Below are positions 1-7,711 of a stretch of 36,886 nucleotides of DNA, piece after piece. Origin of the DNA: a virus; IMG/VR virus record IMGVR_UViG_3300007760_000048, positions 1 to 36,886 of that record. One strand, given 5' to 3'. A program made the position numbers and the translations under genes. The notes under the pieces are model-generated. The model did not search any database, was not told where the DNA came from, and saw only the letters and a program-made list of their open reading frames with translations. Position 1 is the stretch's first letter. Every line of letters begins with the position of its first letter.

Positions 1-417
1 AGTGATTTGAGCTCTGCCACTTTCTATCTGCGCGTCGTTGGTACCATTTTCTGCGGACGTGGCTGGGTCTTGCTGCCCCGATAATGCTGAGGCACCTCCA
101 TAAGACGGATAGAGCATGGACAAGAACTCAGAGCACATATGCAAGTTGTGTTTTGATTCCTCCAAGCTGGCAGCAACTACATCAAATCCAAGAGTGATAA
201 CCCTTTGGGTTCCCCTGAAAGATCTCACAGGATCCATTCGCCCGAAGAGCTGTTCGGTTGCCCAGTCAGAAGTAAACTGATCTTCGAACTGTGTTAGAAA
301 TGCTTTAAAGAAAATATCATTTTGACTAGGAAGGTGCTGCAGTTGAATAAAGAACCTGTCGTACAGGCTGTCATCACCAAAAGAATACCCACTTCCTGGA
401 ATTTTTTTATTTGCCAT
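1..417 (-). CDS. Putative tail/baseplate structural protein, N-terminal part (cut by window edge)
   Basis: An open frame begins at an ATG at 415-417 and runs off the left edge without a stop, giving 139 residues (begins MANKKIPGSGYSFGDDSLYD). A full Shine-Dalgarno, AGGAGG, lies 7 bases upstream and overlaps the stop of the tape-measure gene, so the start is well supported. A central stretch, GRMDPVRSFRGTQRVITLGF, followed by an amphipathic helix and LYPSY, resembles segments I associate with baseplate-hub or tube-initiator proteins encoded just after tape-measure genes in T4-like phages. That family link is from memory and is not certain. Position after the tape measure supports a tail-tip or baseplate role. 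The rest of the protein is outside the window. Confidence 0.75.
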   Translation of the reverse strand, partial: MANKKIPGSGYSFGDDSLYDRFFIQLQHLPSQNDIFFKAFLTQFEDQFTSDWATEQLFGRMDPVRSFRGTQRVITLGFDVVAASLEESKHNLHMCSEFLSMLYPSYGGASALSGQQDPATSAENGTNDAQIESGRAQIT

Positions 418-428
418 TCTCTATCCTC

Positions 429-2606
429 CTAGCGTTGGGCTAGCATATCCTCTGCCGACAACCTGAATCCTTTTTTGTATGCGTATTGATCTACGTCGAG
501 TGAAAGTTTAATATTTTGATCTCGTTGTGTTTGTTTCTCTAGAATGTCCGCAAGTTTATCAATTCGCCTATCTTGGGGAGATTTGGTGTCGGGCATTTTA
601 GCGTCTGCTTCAAGTTTCTTATCATAAAACTCCCCAATCTTCTCGCCAATGAGGTTGCCTGCTGCCATTGTTGCGGCGCCGACGAGGGGACCACCAAGAA
701 AGCCGAGGGCTCCAATTCCGGCACCTATCATGCCGCCAGCATTGCCCATGCTACGATCACCGTCGAGCGCATCAAGAAGATCCTTACCAAGCATTCCAAC
801 GCTGGCTATAGGTCCTAGAAATTTACCAGCGGTTAAAGCAAGACCGCCGATGCCAGAAACTCCTGCGGTGGCGCCTTGCAGCGCTGCTGTTGCCATGTTG
901 GGTACTGCGCCAGCGATGTTGCCGCCAGCGACAGCGGTTGCCAGGATGGGTGCAACAACGGCACCTTCTGCAGCACCCATTGCGGCTGCCAAAGCCATGG
1001 CTGCGGCGCCCCCAAGGGCTGTCAGGAAAACACCGCCGATACCAAAGATAAGCGCCTTGATACCGCCGGAGAAACCTTTAAAGAAGTTGAGCATGTCCAT
1101 AAGAGGAGACATCAAGGTGTCATTAAAAAAGCTCTGGAAGGCGTCCATAAATGATTTAAGTATCGTTCGGGTGTCCTGTGCTGCTGTTAACATATCCTTC
1201 TGCATATTTAATTCTTCATCTGCCGCAAGCTCGCTAGCATCTATTTCCCCATTTAAAAAGCGGGTGAACTTGGCGACGTCGCTAAATCCTGCTGCGGCTG
1301 CTGCTGCCTTTACACCAGCTGGCCCAAGTGATTCAACTGACTGTCCTGCAGATGCAAATGAATCTTTGATCATCAGCGCGGCTTTTGCGGGATCCTCAAA
1401 AGAGGCGTTCATAAGCTCGATATTGTCAATGAAGCCGCCGCCGAGAATGGAGTTTAATTTCCCTGCAGCTTGTGCCGATCCTTCAAATGTTTGGAATCCT
1501 TCGGCGAGCGCCAGAACGTCTGAAACTTCTAGTCCAAGCTGGGAGGATGCACTGGCAACTTTCTTGAAAACTTTTTCCATACTGTTTCCGTGAATTGCGA
1601 GGCGTGGTGCGGCATCGGCAAACGACTGCATCATCTTTGGGGCGCCCATACCTATCTCATCGCCAAGTGCCATGATTCTTCCTTGGAGTCCTCTGGCGTC
1701 ATCGTCAGTCATCTTAAATGAGCGGCGCAACATATCGTAAGAACCAATTGAGTCACCAATCGCAACACCAGACTTTTGCCACAGGGCAAACTGAGCTGAA
1801 ATCTCAGTAGATAGTTCTCCTAGCTCCCTGGTTGGGAAGACACTCATTAACTGGGCTTGTGCTGCGCCGGCGTCTGTCATGGTAACACCAAGTTCGCGGT
1901 AGGCTTTGCTGCTTTCCATCACCTGTTCCGTCAATTTCTTTGAGGCACCGGTAGATTGAACAAAGGATGTCATCCCCTCTTCCAATTCGCTGAATACATT
2001 TCTGAAACCTAGAAGACTTGTCTGAACAAGTTTCTGAATCATTGATTCAGCAATGTTTGAAACGGTATACGTCTCTTTCAGACGAGCCGCAAATTTTTGC
2101 TGCTCCTTGGAGCTCTTGAAGAGGGCACCAACCTGTCCCACGAGGGTGGTGTTGAAGCTGCGGGAAACACCAAGCAGTGTATCCATCTTATCGGCAACAC
2201 CATCTGCCGATCCCTCGTATTCCTGCCATGCCCTTCTGGTCCTATCAATCTTTATTTCAAGGACACCGAGAGCTTTTGCCATCTTTTGTTGAATTTTGGC
2301 TCTGTCCTCGTCAGATTTTGCGTCTTCGAGGTCGAGCTCAAACTTCTTTTTCGTGATCTCATACTCTTGCTCTGCCAACTGATAGCCGATGCGCTTCTGT
2401 TCGTTGACGTCTGTCTCGATGGCAAGCTGTTTTCTCAGAAGTTCTGCGCGTTGCGCTGCGGTCATGGACGAGTCGCCAAGATCAGAAGCAAGACGAGATG
2501 TGCCTTCGCCCTTTTCTTTTTTCTCTTTTCTATCTTCCGATAGCCCTTTCTCCATCTTCGCAATAGATGAAGCTAGCGCTGTTAAGACGTCTTCCAACTG
2601 TGCCAC
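429..2606 (-). CDS. Tail tape-measure protein
   Basis: 725 residues, starting at GTG (2604-2606) with AGGAGAG seven bases upstream; the next ATG would lose conserved-looking sequence. Tape-measure proteins fill the tail tube, set its length and are released at injection. The N-terminal 130 residues are charged and coiled-coil-like. A long helical central part follows. Roughly residues 515-665 contain Ala/Gly-rich hydrophobic segments (for example FGIGGVFLTALGGAAAMALA) typical of tape measures that insert in the host membrane. The C-terminus is again charged. Its place after sheath, tube and gp26-like genes fits. T4 fills this role with gp29, but I see no clear residue-level match to gp29, so the call rests on architecture and position. 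An internal virion protein of another type is the alternative. Confidence 0.75.
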   Translation of the reverse strand: MAQLEDVLTALASSIAKMEKGLSEDRKEKKEKGEGTSRLASDLGDSSMTAAQRAELLRKQLAIETDVNEQKRIGYQLAEQEYEITKKKFELDLEDAKSDEDRAKIQQKMAKALGVLEIKIDRTRRAWQEYEGSADGVADKMDTLLGVSRSFNTTLVGQVGALFKSSKEQQKFAARLKETYTVSNIAESMIQKLVQTSLLGFRNVFSELEEGMTSFVQSTGASKKLTEQVMESSKAYRELGVTMTDAGAAQAQLMSVFPTRELGELSTEISAQFALWQKSGVAIGDSIGSYDMLRRSFKMTDDDARGLQGRIMALGDEIGMGAPKMMQSFADAAPRLAIHGNSMEKVFKKVASASSQLGLEVSDVLALAEGFQTFEGSAQAAGKLNSILGGGFIDNIELMNASFEDPAKAALMIKDSFASAGQSVESLGPAGVKAAAAAAGFSDVAKFTRFLNGEIDASELAADEELNMQKDMLTAAQDTRTILKSFMDAFQSFFNDTLMSPLMDMLNFFKGFSGGIKALIFGIGGVFLTALGGAAAMALAAAMGAAEGAVVAPILATAVAGGNIAGAVPNMATAALQGATAGVSGIGGLALTAGKFLGPIASVGMLGKDLLDALDGDRSMGNAGGMIGAGIGALGFLGGPLVGAATMAAGNLIGEKIGEFYDKKLEADAKMPDTKSPQDRRIDKLADILEKQTQRDQNIKLSLDVDQYAYKKGFRLSAEDMLAQR

Positions 2607-2621
2607 TGATTAACTCTCCTA

Positions 2622-2954
2622 TTATTTAAACGGCCACTTGAGCCCAGTTGTTCTCTCGAACTTTTTCACTGCTGAGTCTAGTGAATATCGACTACGGTAC
2701 GTCTGAGGGTTGTCTAGTCCGAACTTACTGTAAGTATCGAGATACCTCTTTTCTCTTCCTAGCACTCGCGCAAAGTCTTTTACTTGAGTTTGGCTTCCTC
2801 GCACCGTAACAGGTATTGATCCTCCGCCAAACATGTGATTCATGATGCCCTTTATGGCGCCACCAAACATCCTAAGATAGCTTTCGTTCACCTCGCCACG
2901 CGAGTGTGCGCCGAGATCAATAACGTATTCTTGTAATTCTTTGTTTTCTTCCAT
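2622..2954 (-). CDS. Small tail-region protein of unknown function
   Basis: 110 residues, begins MEENKELQEYVIDLGAHSRG. The start ATG has the strong leader CCTTGGAGG nine bases before it. I do not recognise a family. The middle is Gly-rich (MFGGGSIPVTVRG) and the C-terminal half is basic and helical; no signal peptide or membrane segment is visible. It lies between the gp26-like/frameshift gene and the tape measure, 16 bases from the latter, and is the first gene after a terminator (3001-3043) and an ACTAnTTA box (2991-2998). By position it may be a tail-assembly or hub protein, but that is inference. Confidence 0.7.
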   Translation of the reverse strand: MEENKELQEYVIDLGAHSRGEVNESYLRMFGGAIKGIMNHMFGGGSIPVTVRGSQTQVKDFARVLGREKRYLDTYSKFGLDNPQTYRSRYSLDSAVKKFERTTGLKWPFK

Positions 2955-2990
2955 CTTTTTGCCTCCAAGGGTGTGGTATAATTGTAGTAG

Positions 2991-2998
2991 TAATTAGT
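2991..2998 (-). promoter_or_regulatory. ACTAnTTA box upstream of the 110-aa/tape-measure unit
   Basis: Minus-strand ACTAATTA, 36 bases before the ATG at 2954 and directly after the terminator at 3001-3043. Ten bases further downstream is a TATACC element that could serve as a -10. One of seven such boxes in intergenic gaps of this window. Confidence 0.45.
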
Positions 2999-3000
2999 AG

Positions 3001-3043
3001 ATATAAAAAAATAGAGAGGACTTATAAGGGTTCTCTCTATTTT
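3001..3043 (-). terminator. Intrinsic terminator after the gp26-like frameshift gene
   Basis: On the minus strand AAAATAGAGAG and CTCTCTATTTT (3033-3043 and 3008-3018) form an 11-bp perfect stem with a 14-base loop, followed by a T-rich tail (TTTATAT). The TAG stop of the frame ending at 3037 lies within the first arm, so translation to this stop would compete with hairpin folding. Confidence 0.8.
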
Positions 3044-3225
3044 CTCTTTCTGGATGCCTCTGTGACAGCCTCGTTTTCCATTTCTTTTTGTTTTTGTAGT
3101 CTCCGCAAAAACCACCTTCTAATTTGAATCGGGAGAGTGTATGCCTCTGCAAAACTCCAGTGCCCGAAGTATTTTAAAGCGAAGATCTCTTCATATACGG
3201 ATTCTATGTACCTATGATCGAGGCC
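3037..3225 (-). CDS. Frameshift-encoded C-terminal extension of the gp26-like protein
   Basis: A frame that overlaps the end of the gp26-like gene in the +1 register and has no credible start of its own. The only in-frame start-like codon ahead of the conserved part is a TTG at 3286-3288 without a Shine-Dalgarno, and the first in-frame ATG is near the C-terminus. After the shift it supplies 62 residues beginning GLDHRYIESVYEEIFALKYF and containing SFAEAYTLPIQIRRWFLRRL. This looks like the small helical tail-assembly proteins encoded at this place in T4-like phages, where peptides of the type EAYNLP..LRRWF are common (from memory). The product would be a 351-residue fusion made alongside the 293-residue short form. 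The alternative is an independently initiated small protein. Confidence 0.6.
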   Translation of the reverse strand, partial: GLDHRYIESVYEEIFALKYFGHWSFAEAYTLPIQIRRWFLRRLQKQKEMENEAVTEASRKRK

Positions 3226-4093
3226 AAAAAAAGTCCGTAGTGACAGGAACCTCCAGGTCCTGTCGGTGGGTGCATGAATTACACACAAATTCTTGTGTCA
3301 AATCAATGTTGGGGACTAACTTCTGATATATTCCCCGGAGGTATCGAGAGTCCATGGCTGGCATGTTCTCCACGAAATTGTTAATAGATGTTCTATCTCT
3401 TTGTTCTGCCACCGAAATAATAATAGACTTCAGGGTATCGGTGAGTGATGTAGATCCTTCGTCTTTTGATTTTTCCTTTTTAGCAAGGAATTTTTGTAGT
3501 CGTGTTTCGTCGGCCCCGGTCAGCATTTTCAGCTCAACCGAATAGCCACTCTTTGGGAGTGTCAAAATAAAGGTATTTTGTTCCGTAAAATCAACTGCCT
3601 CTATCTTCTCATTTAAGTCATCTCTGTTGAACGCGGCTCCAACTGTTGCCACTTCTTCCAGATCAAATTCAAATTCTTGGGAGGCGTCGCATGCTGGGCA
3701 TGTTACCTGCGTAGCATACTCGGAACCATAGCCAGTGATGCGAGCCGCAACAGTAAGAGCGTTTTTGTCTCCCACTAACAAGTCTTTTATCTCAATATCT
3801 TTATCGATAAGAAGGCTCTGAAGCATTCTGTCGAGGACAATTCCCTTGCGAATGAGGGACTGAGAGGCGAGGATATCCTCTTCCTTCGCTGTCATGTGTT
3901 TAATCTCAACTGTCTCCGTTGCGTGAAGCGGGTGCCCTTCGGGGTAATAAAGCCCCTTTGAAGGGAGATCCACAAACTCGGTGGGAACCGAAAAGTTTAA
4001 TGCTTGAGGTGCTTCTTTTGTTTCTGCTGGGATATCCAGCTCAGGGGCTTCTGGTGTTTTAAGCCTCTTCTGGTTGTTTCTTGTTGATGACAT
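3212..4093 (-). CDS. gp26-like baseplate/tail-assembly protein (short form)
   Basis: 293 residues. The segment NFSVPTEFVDLPSKGLYYPE followed by HMTAKEEDIL and LLVGDKNAL is typical of the T4-type base plate protein family (gp26-like), which includes larger homologues in marine T4-like phages. Two CxxC pairs (C132/C135 and C271/C274) could bind zinc. The ATG at 4091-4093 is preceded by AAGGGGTGA. The gene lies just after the tube gene and before the tape measure, where other contractile or long-tailed phages encode tail-assembly chaperones with frameshifted long forms. The zero frame ends DFFWPRS at a TAG four codons after a run of seven T, where a +1 shift would join it to the next frame. Family is fairly sure; a chaperone role is inference. 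Confidence 0.75.
   Translation of the reverse strand: MSSTRNNQKRLKTPEAPELDIPAETKEAPQALNFSVPTEFVDLPSKGLYYPEGHPLHATETVEIKHMTAKEEDILASQSLIRKGIVLDRMLQSLLIDKDIEIKDLLVGDKNALTVAARITGYGSEYATQVTCPACDASQEFEFDLEEVATVGAAFNRDDLNEKIEAVDFTEQNTFILTLPKSGYSVELKMLTGADETRLQKFLAKKEKSKDEGSTSLTDTLKSIIISVAEQRDRTSINNFVENMPAMDSRYLRGIYQKLVPNIDLTQEFVCNSCTHRQDLEVPVTTDFFWPRS
3226..3232 (-). other. Candidate +1 programmed ribosomal frameshift site
   Basis: The minus strand reads GAC TTT TTT TGG CCT CGA TCA TAG in the zero frame. Skipping one T after the second TTT gives GGC CTC GAT and enters the downstream frame, which stays open to 3037. Phe-tRNA can re-pair with TTT one base on, and the zero-frame A-site codon is the singly decoded TGG. 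A GGAGG lies 17 bases upstream, further than the spacing of the prfB type. Programmed frameshifts in tail-assembly genes upstream of the tape measure are well established, mostly -1, with +1 known in SPP1. Confidence 0.55.
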
Positions 4094-4132
4094 TAGTCAC
4101 CCCTTTCTCTTTTTATCTTTTACCTGCGGCGG

Positions 4133-4705
4133 TTATGAGCGTGGTACCGTATCAAAAAAGGTGAGTGTACCGGTGCCATCCGCGTTCGGAGTTGATAGTT
4201 CTGCCCAATCATACCGAATCTGAAGCTCGATAGTGCTCAAGTCATCCGTCTCATAGGTAAGTTCACTAAAGTTTACCGATTCAATCCAGGCATTGTTTAA
4301 TACCCACTCCTCCAAGACATCAGTATCTGACTCTCCGATTTGTTTAATTGAAACGCGCCCCATGGCGCCAGTTGCTTGACGCTTGTTGATCGTCGTGATG
4401 GGTGCATTTTCGTTTCCTGGTACCGAATACCCCGACGCGGCTAAAATCTCGGCGGCTTGGGCTGCAGCGTTTGGATCAACAGGATCCACCAGTGTGATCG
4501 TTACAGTTTCCCACGTTACCCGTCCTGGGTAATTAAAGGTGTGATTGATATATTTGTGCTCAGTGTTGCTGACAGTGAACTTTGGCTTTGTGGCGGATTT
4601 AGCATACCAAATCGCGCCGCCACCGAATTCCGACAACGTAACTGTAAATCTATATGCCCTCTTCGGGTCTTTATTAGGACTTGTCCAAAAATTTACACCT
4701 GCCAT
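4133..4705 (-). CDS. Tail tube protein (gp19-like)
   Basis: 190 residues, begins MAGVNFWTSPNKDPKRAYRF. Forms the inner tube of the contractile tail. The N-terminal NKDPKRAYRFTV, the Lys/Phe-rich strand TKPKFTVSNTEHKYINHTFN, the YPGRVTWETVTITLVDP strand and the acidic WIESVNFSELTYETDDL strand match the T4-type tail tube family (Phage tube gp19). Length is near the T4 protein's 163 residues. The ATG follows GAGGAGG at good spacing. It lies 52 bases after the sheath gene, the usual order. A gap of 39 bases separates it from the gp26-like gene. Confidence 0.92.
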   Translation of the reverse strand: MAGVNFWTSPNKDPKRAYRFTVTLSEFGGGAIWYAKSATKPKFTVSNTEHKYINHTFNYPGRVTWETVTITLVDPVDPNAAAQAAEILAASGYSVPGNENAPITTINKRQATGAMGRVSIKQIGESDTDVLEEWVLNNAWIESVNFSELTYETDDLSTIELQIRYDWAELSTPNADGTGTLTFFDTVPRS

Positions 4706-4738
4706 TTGTTATTCCTCCTCGTGAGTGTCGTTCATAAA

Positions 4739-4746
4739 TAAGTAGT
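4739..4746 (-). promoter_or_regulatory. ACTAnTTA box upstream of the tube gene
   Basis: Minus-strand ACTACTTA, 33 bases before the tube ATG, in the 52-base sheath-tube gap. It shares the longer context GATACTACTTAT with GACACTACTTAT before the holin-like gene. It could give the tube a separate transcript in addition to the sheath transcript. Confidence 0.4.
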
Positions 4747-4757
4747 ATCTTTCCTCT

Positions 4758-7595
4758 TTAATCATCAAAAGATGCCCCAGTTCTTTGAATAATAAAGTCA
4801 ATGGCAATAAATTCAATTGATCTTGCTGGCTGCAAGAAAATCTTTGCATACATAATATTCCGATCAATTAAGTCTGGAGTGGTAGTGGTATCATCCAAGA
4901 CAATCTTATATGCTGTCAACCCTAGTTGGGCTTTGACATCTCTCAAGAAAGGCTCTGCTTTGCCAAGGAAACGTGCCCACGTTGTTTGCACGTTCTGATC
5001 AAACAGGAGTGTCGAAGCAATGTTCGAGATACCTTTTTTGACGTGAATCATCATACGACGAACGTTCACTCTGTCAAGCGCAGATGGAGTGGCTTGCATT
5101 GTCTTCTGTCCGAAGATAACAATACCTTCTGCCGGGAATTTAGCGATTGGGTTCACGTTGTTCTCGTAGAGCTTATCGCGCATCTTCCGAGTCAAGTGTT
5201 CGCGTACACCAATCACAGGGATACCCGCTGCTCCGTCTGACAAGCCACCTCTGGTGAATCCTGCCGGGGCAAACCACGGTGCAGACTTCTTATCATTGCT
5301 GGCGAAAGTGCCCAACGCGGCAACTGATGGGGGAACCCAAAAGATTTTACCTGATCCAAATTCATCCTTGGTTTGTACCCACGGATAGTAAGCGCAAGCA
5401 TAACTGCTATTCATAGCGCGATCTTTTAGTGTGGCAACAGTCTTATCTACCGAACCAATGTCTGATAGTCCGTCGGCATTTTCATACGCAGGGACATAGC
5501 CATCTTCCAAATCAATAATTGCCAAGGAATCTGCTCTCTCCTGACATACCGTCACCAAGTGATTGGTTAAAGAAGAGTTGGTGATTCCAGGAATGGCAGC
5601 TGCATTCATCTCAATGAGTTCTGGATCTGCAACTGTATCAATCGCTCGCTTAATGGAGTTGAAGGCGTAACTATCGTTCTCATCCTTGTTTACCATCAGT
5701 GTATTACTCAAAGGATCTCTGTTCTTTACATTGAACCCGTCGAACCCTCCTACCATCGGCATCGTAAAGCGATTGAATCCCGCTTCGAGAGTGCTCTCAA
5801 AAGAGGCGGAAGCATTAACGGGATCAGTGCTTGGTCCCGGAAGAAGTCCACCGGCAGAGAGCGATTTCCCATCTACCCTAAGTCCTTCTTGGTAGTATGC
5901 CTGATTAGACACTTTGGTTGAACTTGAAACATAGGCAATGTTATCCAAACTGAATACAAAAGATTCCTGTGTGGCTGGATCTACCTCTGTTAAGTCTGGC
6001 AACATGCGTGTCAGATCGGCATAAGATGGATCATAGCGGCTGGCACCTCGTTGATCGGTGGTTACTCCCCAATATGCATTGGTTGGATCCGCGAAGCCGC
6101 CAAACGAACTAGAGCTTCTGAGTGGAAGCTGAGGACCTGTCATCATGAACGGGTTGGCTGCGCCGGAGGCTCCTTCAATTCCAGTGCCACTACTAGAGCT
6201 GTGAGGAATTTCAGTAATCCACAGCCCATTGGGATCGGTTCCAAGAGTTCCTGAAACCGTCACATAAGTGTCGGGTCCTCGGAAGCCAAAAGGAATAAGA
6301 GAGGGATCAAGCTCTCCGCTCGTCATCTTGTCGGAAGGAGTTACATAAATGTACTTCGATTTATTGTTATAATCTCCATACTCAATGAAACGTTTCTCGG
6401 ACTTGTTCCACTCGGCGAATTTATCACCAACTTTCACAGCCAAATAGTTAGCGGCTTCGGGATCTAAACTACACCCTGTGAAGCTCTCTAACACACGAGG
6501 GTTGGCGTCGGTGTCGTTTGCATCGCGCACTTCGACGGTAAATGTCCCATAGGGATCATACTCAGGATTTGTGGGAGCCGCAATATCACGAATAGAAATT
6601 TTCACATTCGAGTTGATCCAGCCGCCCGTATCCAAAGCAGTAAATTTAAAAAGATTTGTCATATTTGCTGGCAAGAAAGATTGTGAAAGCCCTATATCCT
6701 GAGAGATTACCCAACCAGTTGATCCCGGTGCGGCATCTTGTTCTCTGGAGCCGCAGCCCTTGAGTGCCACTATAAAACCAACAGCACCTGTTGCGTTCGT
6801 TGCAGCGGAAGTCGGAAGCGTGTCATAAGCATTCCTACCGAAGCTTTCTCCCAAAAAGTATTCAACTTTTGATGGGTTTTTCTCTCCGAGCAATGTAGGA
6901 TTGGTATTGAACTGCTTCCTAATATACATGTCAGAGCTGACACTAAGGTTAAAGGGGACAGTATTTGTGTCTACTCCCAAACCATTTGCAATGATTGCCT
7001 TGAATTGAAAATCTTCGCCGCTGCTCTCAACAAGTTCGCATGCGCCGCCGGCAACAGTTTGAGGTCCTGCCGAACCAGATTGACTCAAACCAGAAAGACG
7101 AATGGAGCCCTCATCCAAATAGAAAATAGCTGCCAAGGTTCCTGTTATTTCCGCCGCTCCAGACGGCTGGTTGGGTGCTATGTAGAGCCCAAATGCTCCG
7201 CCGTTAGAACCAGTTGCTGGGCTGGGGGAATTTGTAGTCTCCCACCCTGCAACGCCTTCTGCGGATGGATCGTCTTCAGAAGCGCCAACGACGCGAACAA
7301 CAGTAAGAGGGGAACCATTCTTTAACCACGCACGAGCTGCATAACCAGCATACATCGGAGTAGTCCGATTGCCATTACGCCAAACATCATCAGTGTTTCC
7401 GCCCGGAACGGGGTTGCCAAAAATCTCGGTGAACTCTAAGAAAGAACTTACCTTTACGGGGCGCAGCCCTGGACCGCGTTCGGCTCTGCCAATAACGACG
7501 GGCCCGACGGCGGCAGGTACCCTATCCAAATGAGATTTATCAATCTCGTCTAAGAAAATTCCGGGTGATACAAATCTAAACTTTTTTGCTGACAT
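4758..7595 (-). CDS. Contractile tail sheath protein (gp18-like)
   Basis: 945 residues, larger than T4 gp18 (659). The N-terminus RFVSPGIFLDEIDKS with GPVVIGRAERGP is the standard sheath start, containing the arm that connects neighbouring subunits. The C-terminal 230 residues (GIVIFGQKTMQ, VRRMMIHVKKGI, FLQPARSIEFIAIDFIIQR) carry the conserved sheath core that packs on the tube. The extra length sits in the middle, with Ser/Gly/Thr-rich segments that are probably surface domains. The ATG has GAGGAG nine bases upstream. A promoter-like region precedes it (7648-7669), as expected for one of the most abundant virion proteins. Directly followed by the tube gene. Confidence 0.95.
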   Translation of the reverse strand: MSAKKFRFVSPGIFLDEIDKSHLDRVPAAVGPVVIGRAERGPGLRPVKVSSFLEFTEIFGNPVPGGNTDDVWRNGNRTTPMYAGYAARAWLKNGSPLTVVRVVGASEDDPSAEGVAGWETTNSPSPATGSNGGAFGLYIAPNQPSGAAEITGTLAAIFYLDEGSIRLSGLSQSGSAGPQTVAGGACELVESSGEDFQFKAIIANGLGVDTNTVPFNLSVSSDMYIRKQFNTNPTLLGEKNPSKVEYFLGESFGRNAYDTLPTSAATNATGAVGFIVALKGCGSREQDAAPGSTGWVISQDIGLSQSFLPANMTNLFKFTALDTGGWINSNVKISIRDIAAPTNPEYDPYGTFTVEVRDANDTDANPRVLESFTGCSLDPEAANYLAVKVGDKFAEWNKSEKRFIEYGDYNNKSKYIYVTPSDKMTSGELDPSLIPFGFRGPDTYVTVSGTLGTDPNGLWITEIPHSSSSGTGIEGASGAANPFMMTGPQLPLRSSSSFGGFADPTNAYWGVTTDQRGASRYDPSYADLTRMLPDLTEVDPATQESFVFSLDNIAYVSSSTKVSNQAYYQEGLRVDGKSLSAGGLLPGPSTDPVNASASFESTLEAGFNRFTMPMVGGFDGFNVKNRDPLSNTLMVNKDENDSYAFNSIKRAIDTVADPELIEMNAAAIPGITNSSLTNHLVTVCQERADSLAIIDLEDGYVPAYENADGLSDIGSVDKTVATLKDRAMNSSYACAYYPWVQTKDEFGSGKIFWVPPSVAALGTFASNDKKSAPWFAPAGFTRGGLSDGAAGIPVIGVREHLTRKMRDKLYENNVNPIAKFPAEGIVIFGQKTMQATPSALDRVNVRRMMIHVKKGISNIASTLLFDQNVQTTWARFLGKAEPFLRDVKAQLGLTAYKIVLDDTTTTPDLIDRNIMYAKIFLQPARSIEFIAIDFIIQRTGASFDD

Positions 7596-7647
7596 CTTTT
7601 GATTTCTCCTCTTAAGGGTGCGTGACTATTGGAAGAGTCGCAACACT

Positions 7648-7655
7648 ATTATATA
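7648..7655 (-). promoter_or_regulatory. -10-like element upstream of the sheath gene
   Basis: Minus-strand TATATAAT preceded by TGG (extended -10 form TGGTATATA). It lies 8 bases downstream of an ACTAATTA box and would place the transcript start about 46 bases before the sheath ATG. No good -35 is present at 17 bases (CTTAAA at best). Confidence 0.45.
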
Positions 7656-7661
7656 CCATAT

Positions 7662-7669
7662 TAATTAGT
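7662..7669 (-). promoter_or_regulatory. ACTAnTTA box upstream of the sheath gene
   Basis: Minus-strand ACTAATTA, 66 bases before the sheath ATG and 8 bases upstream of TATATAAT. It follows a weak hairpin (7685-7705). Confidence 0.45.
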
Positions 7670-7684
7670 ATTTAAGAATTTCAA

Positions 7685-7705
7685 AAGCACAAAAAGTGTT
7701 TTTTA
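7685..7705 (-). terminator. Weak terminator-like hairpin after the gp15-like gene
   Basis: Minus strand AAAACAC-TTTTT-GTG-C-TTTT: a short AT-rich stem with one bulged C and a T-rich end, seven bases after the gp15-like stop. The stem is weak, so termination here would be partial. Confidence 0.35.
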
Positions 7706-7711
7706 TGGCTA

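Noticed and set aside
649-1593. 314-codon plus-strand frame opposite the tape measure
   Set aside because: Ala/Pro/Ser-rich antisense shadow of Ala/Gly-rich tape-measure codons, without a start signal.
3226-3286. Second gp26-region frame as an independent gene starting at TTG 3286-3288
   Set aside because: No Shine-Dalgarno, the first 20 residues are an out-of-frame reading of the zinc-type segment, and a slippery T run sits where the frames must join. Not fully excluded.
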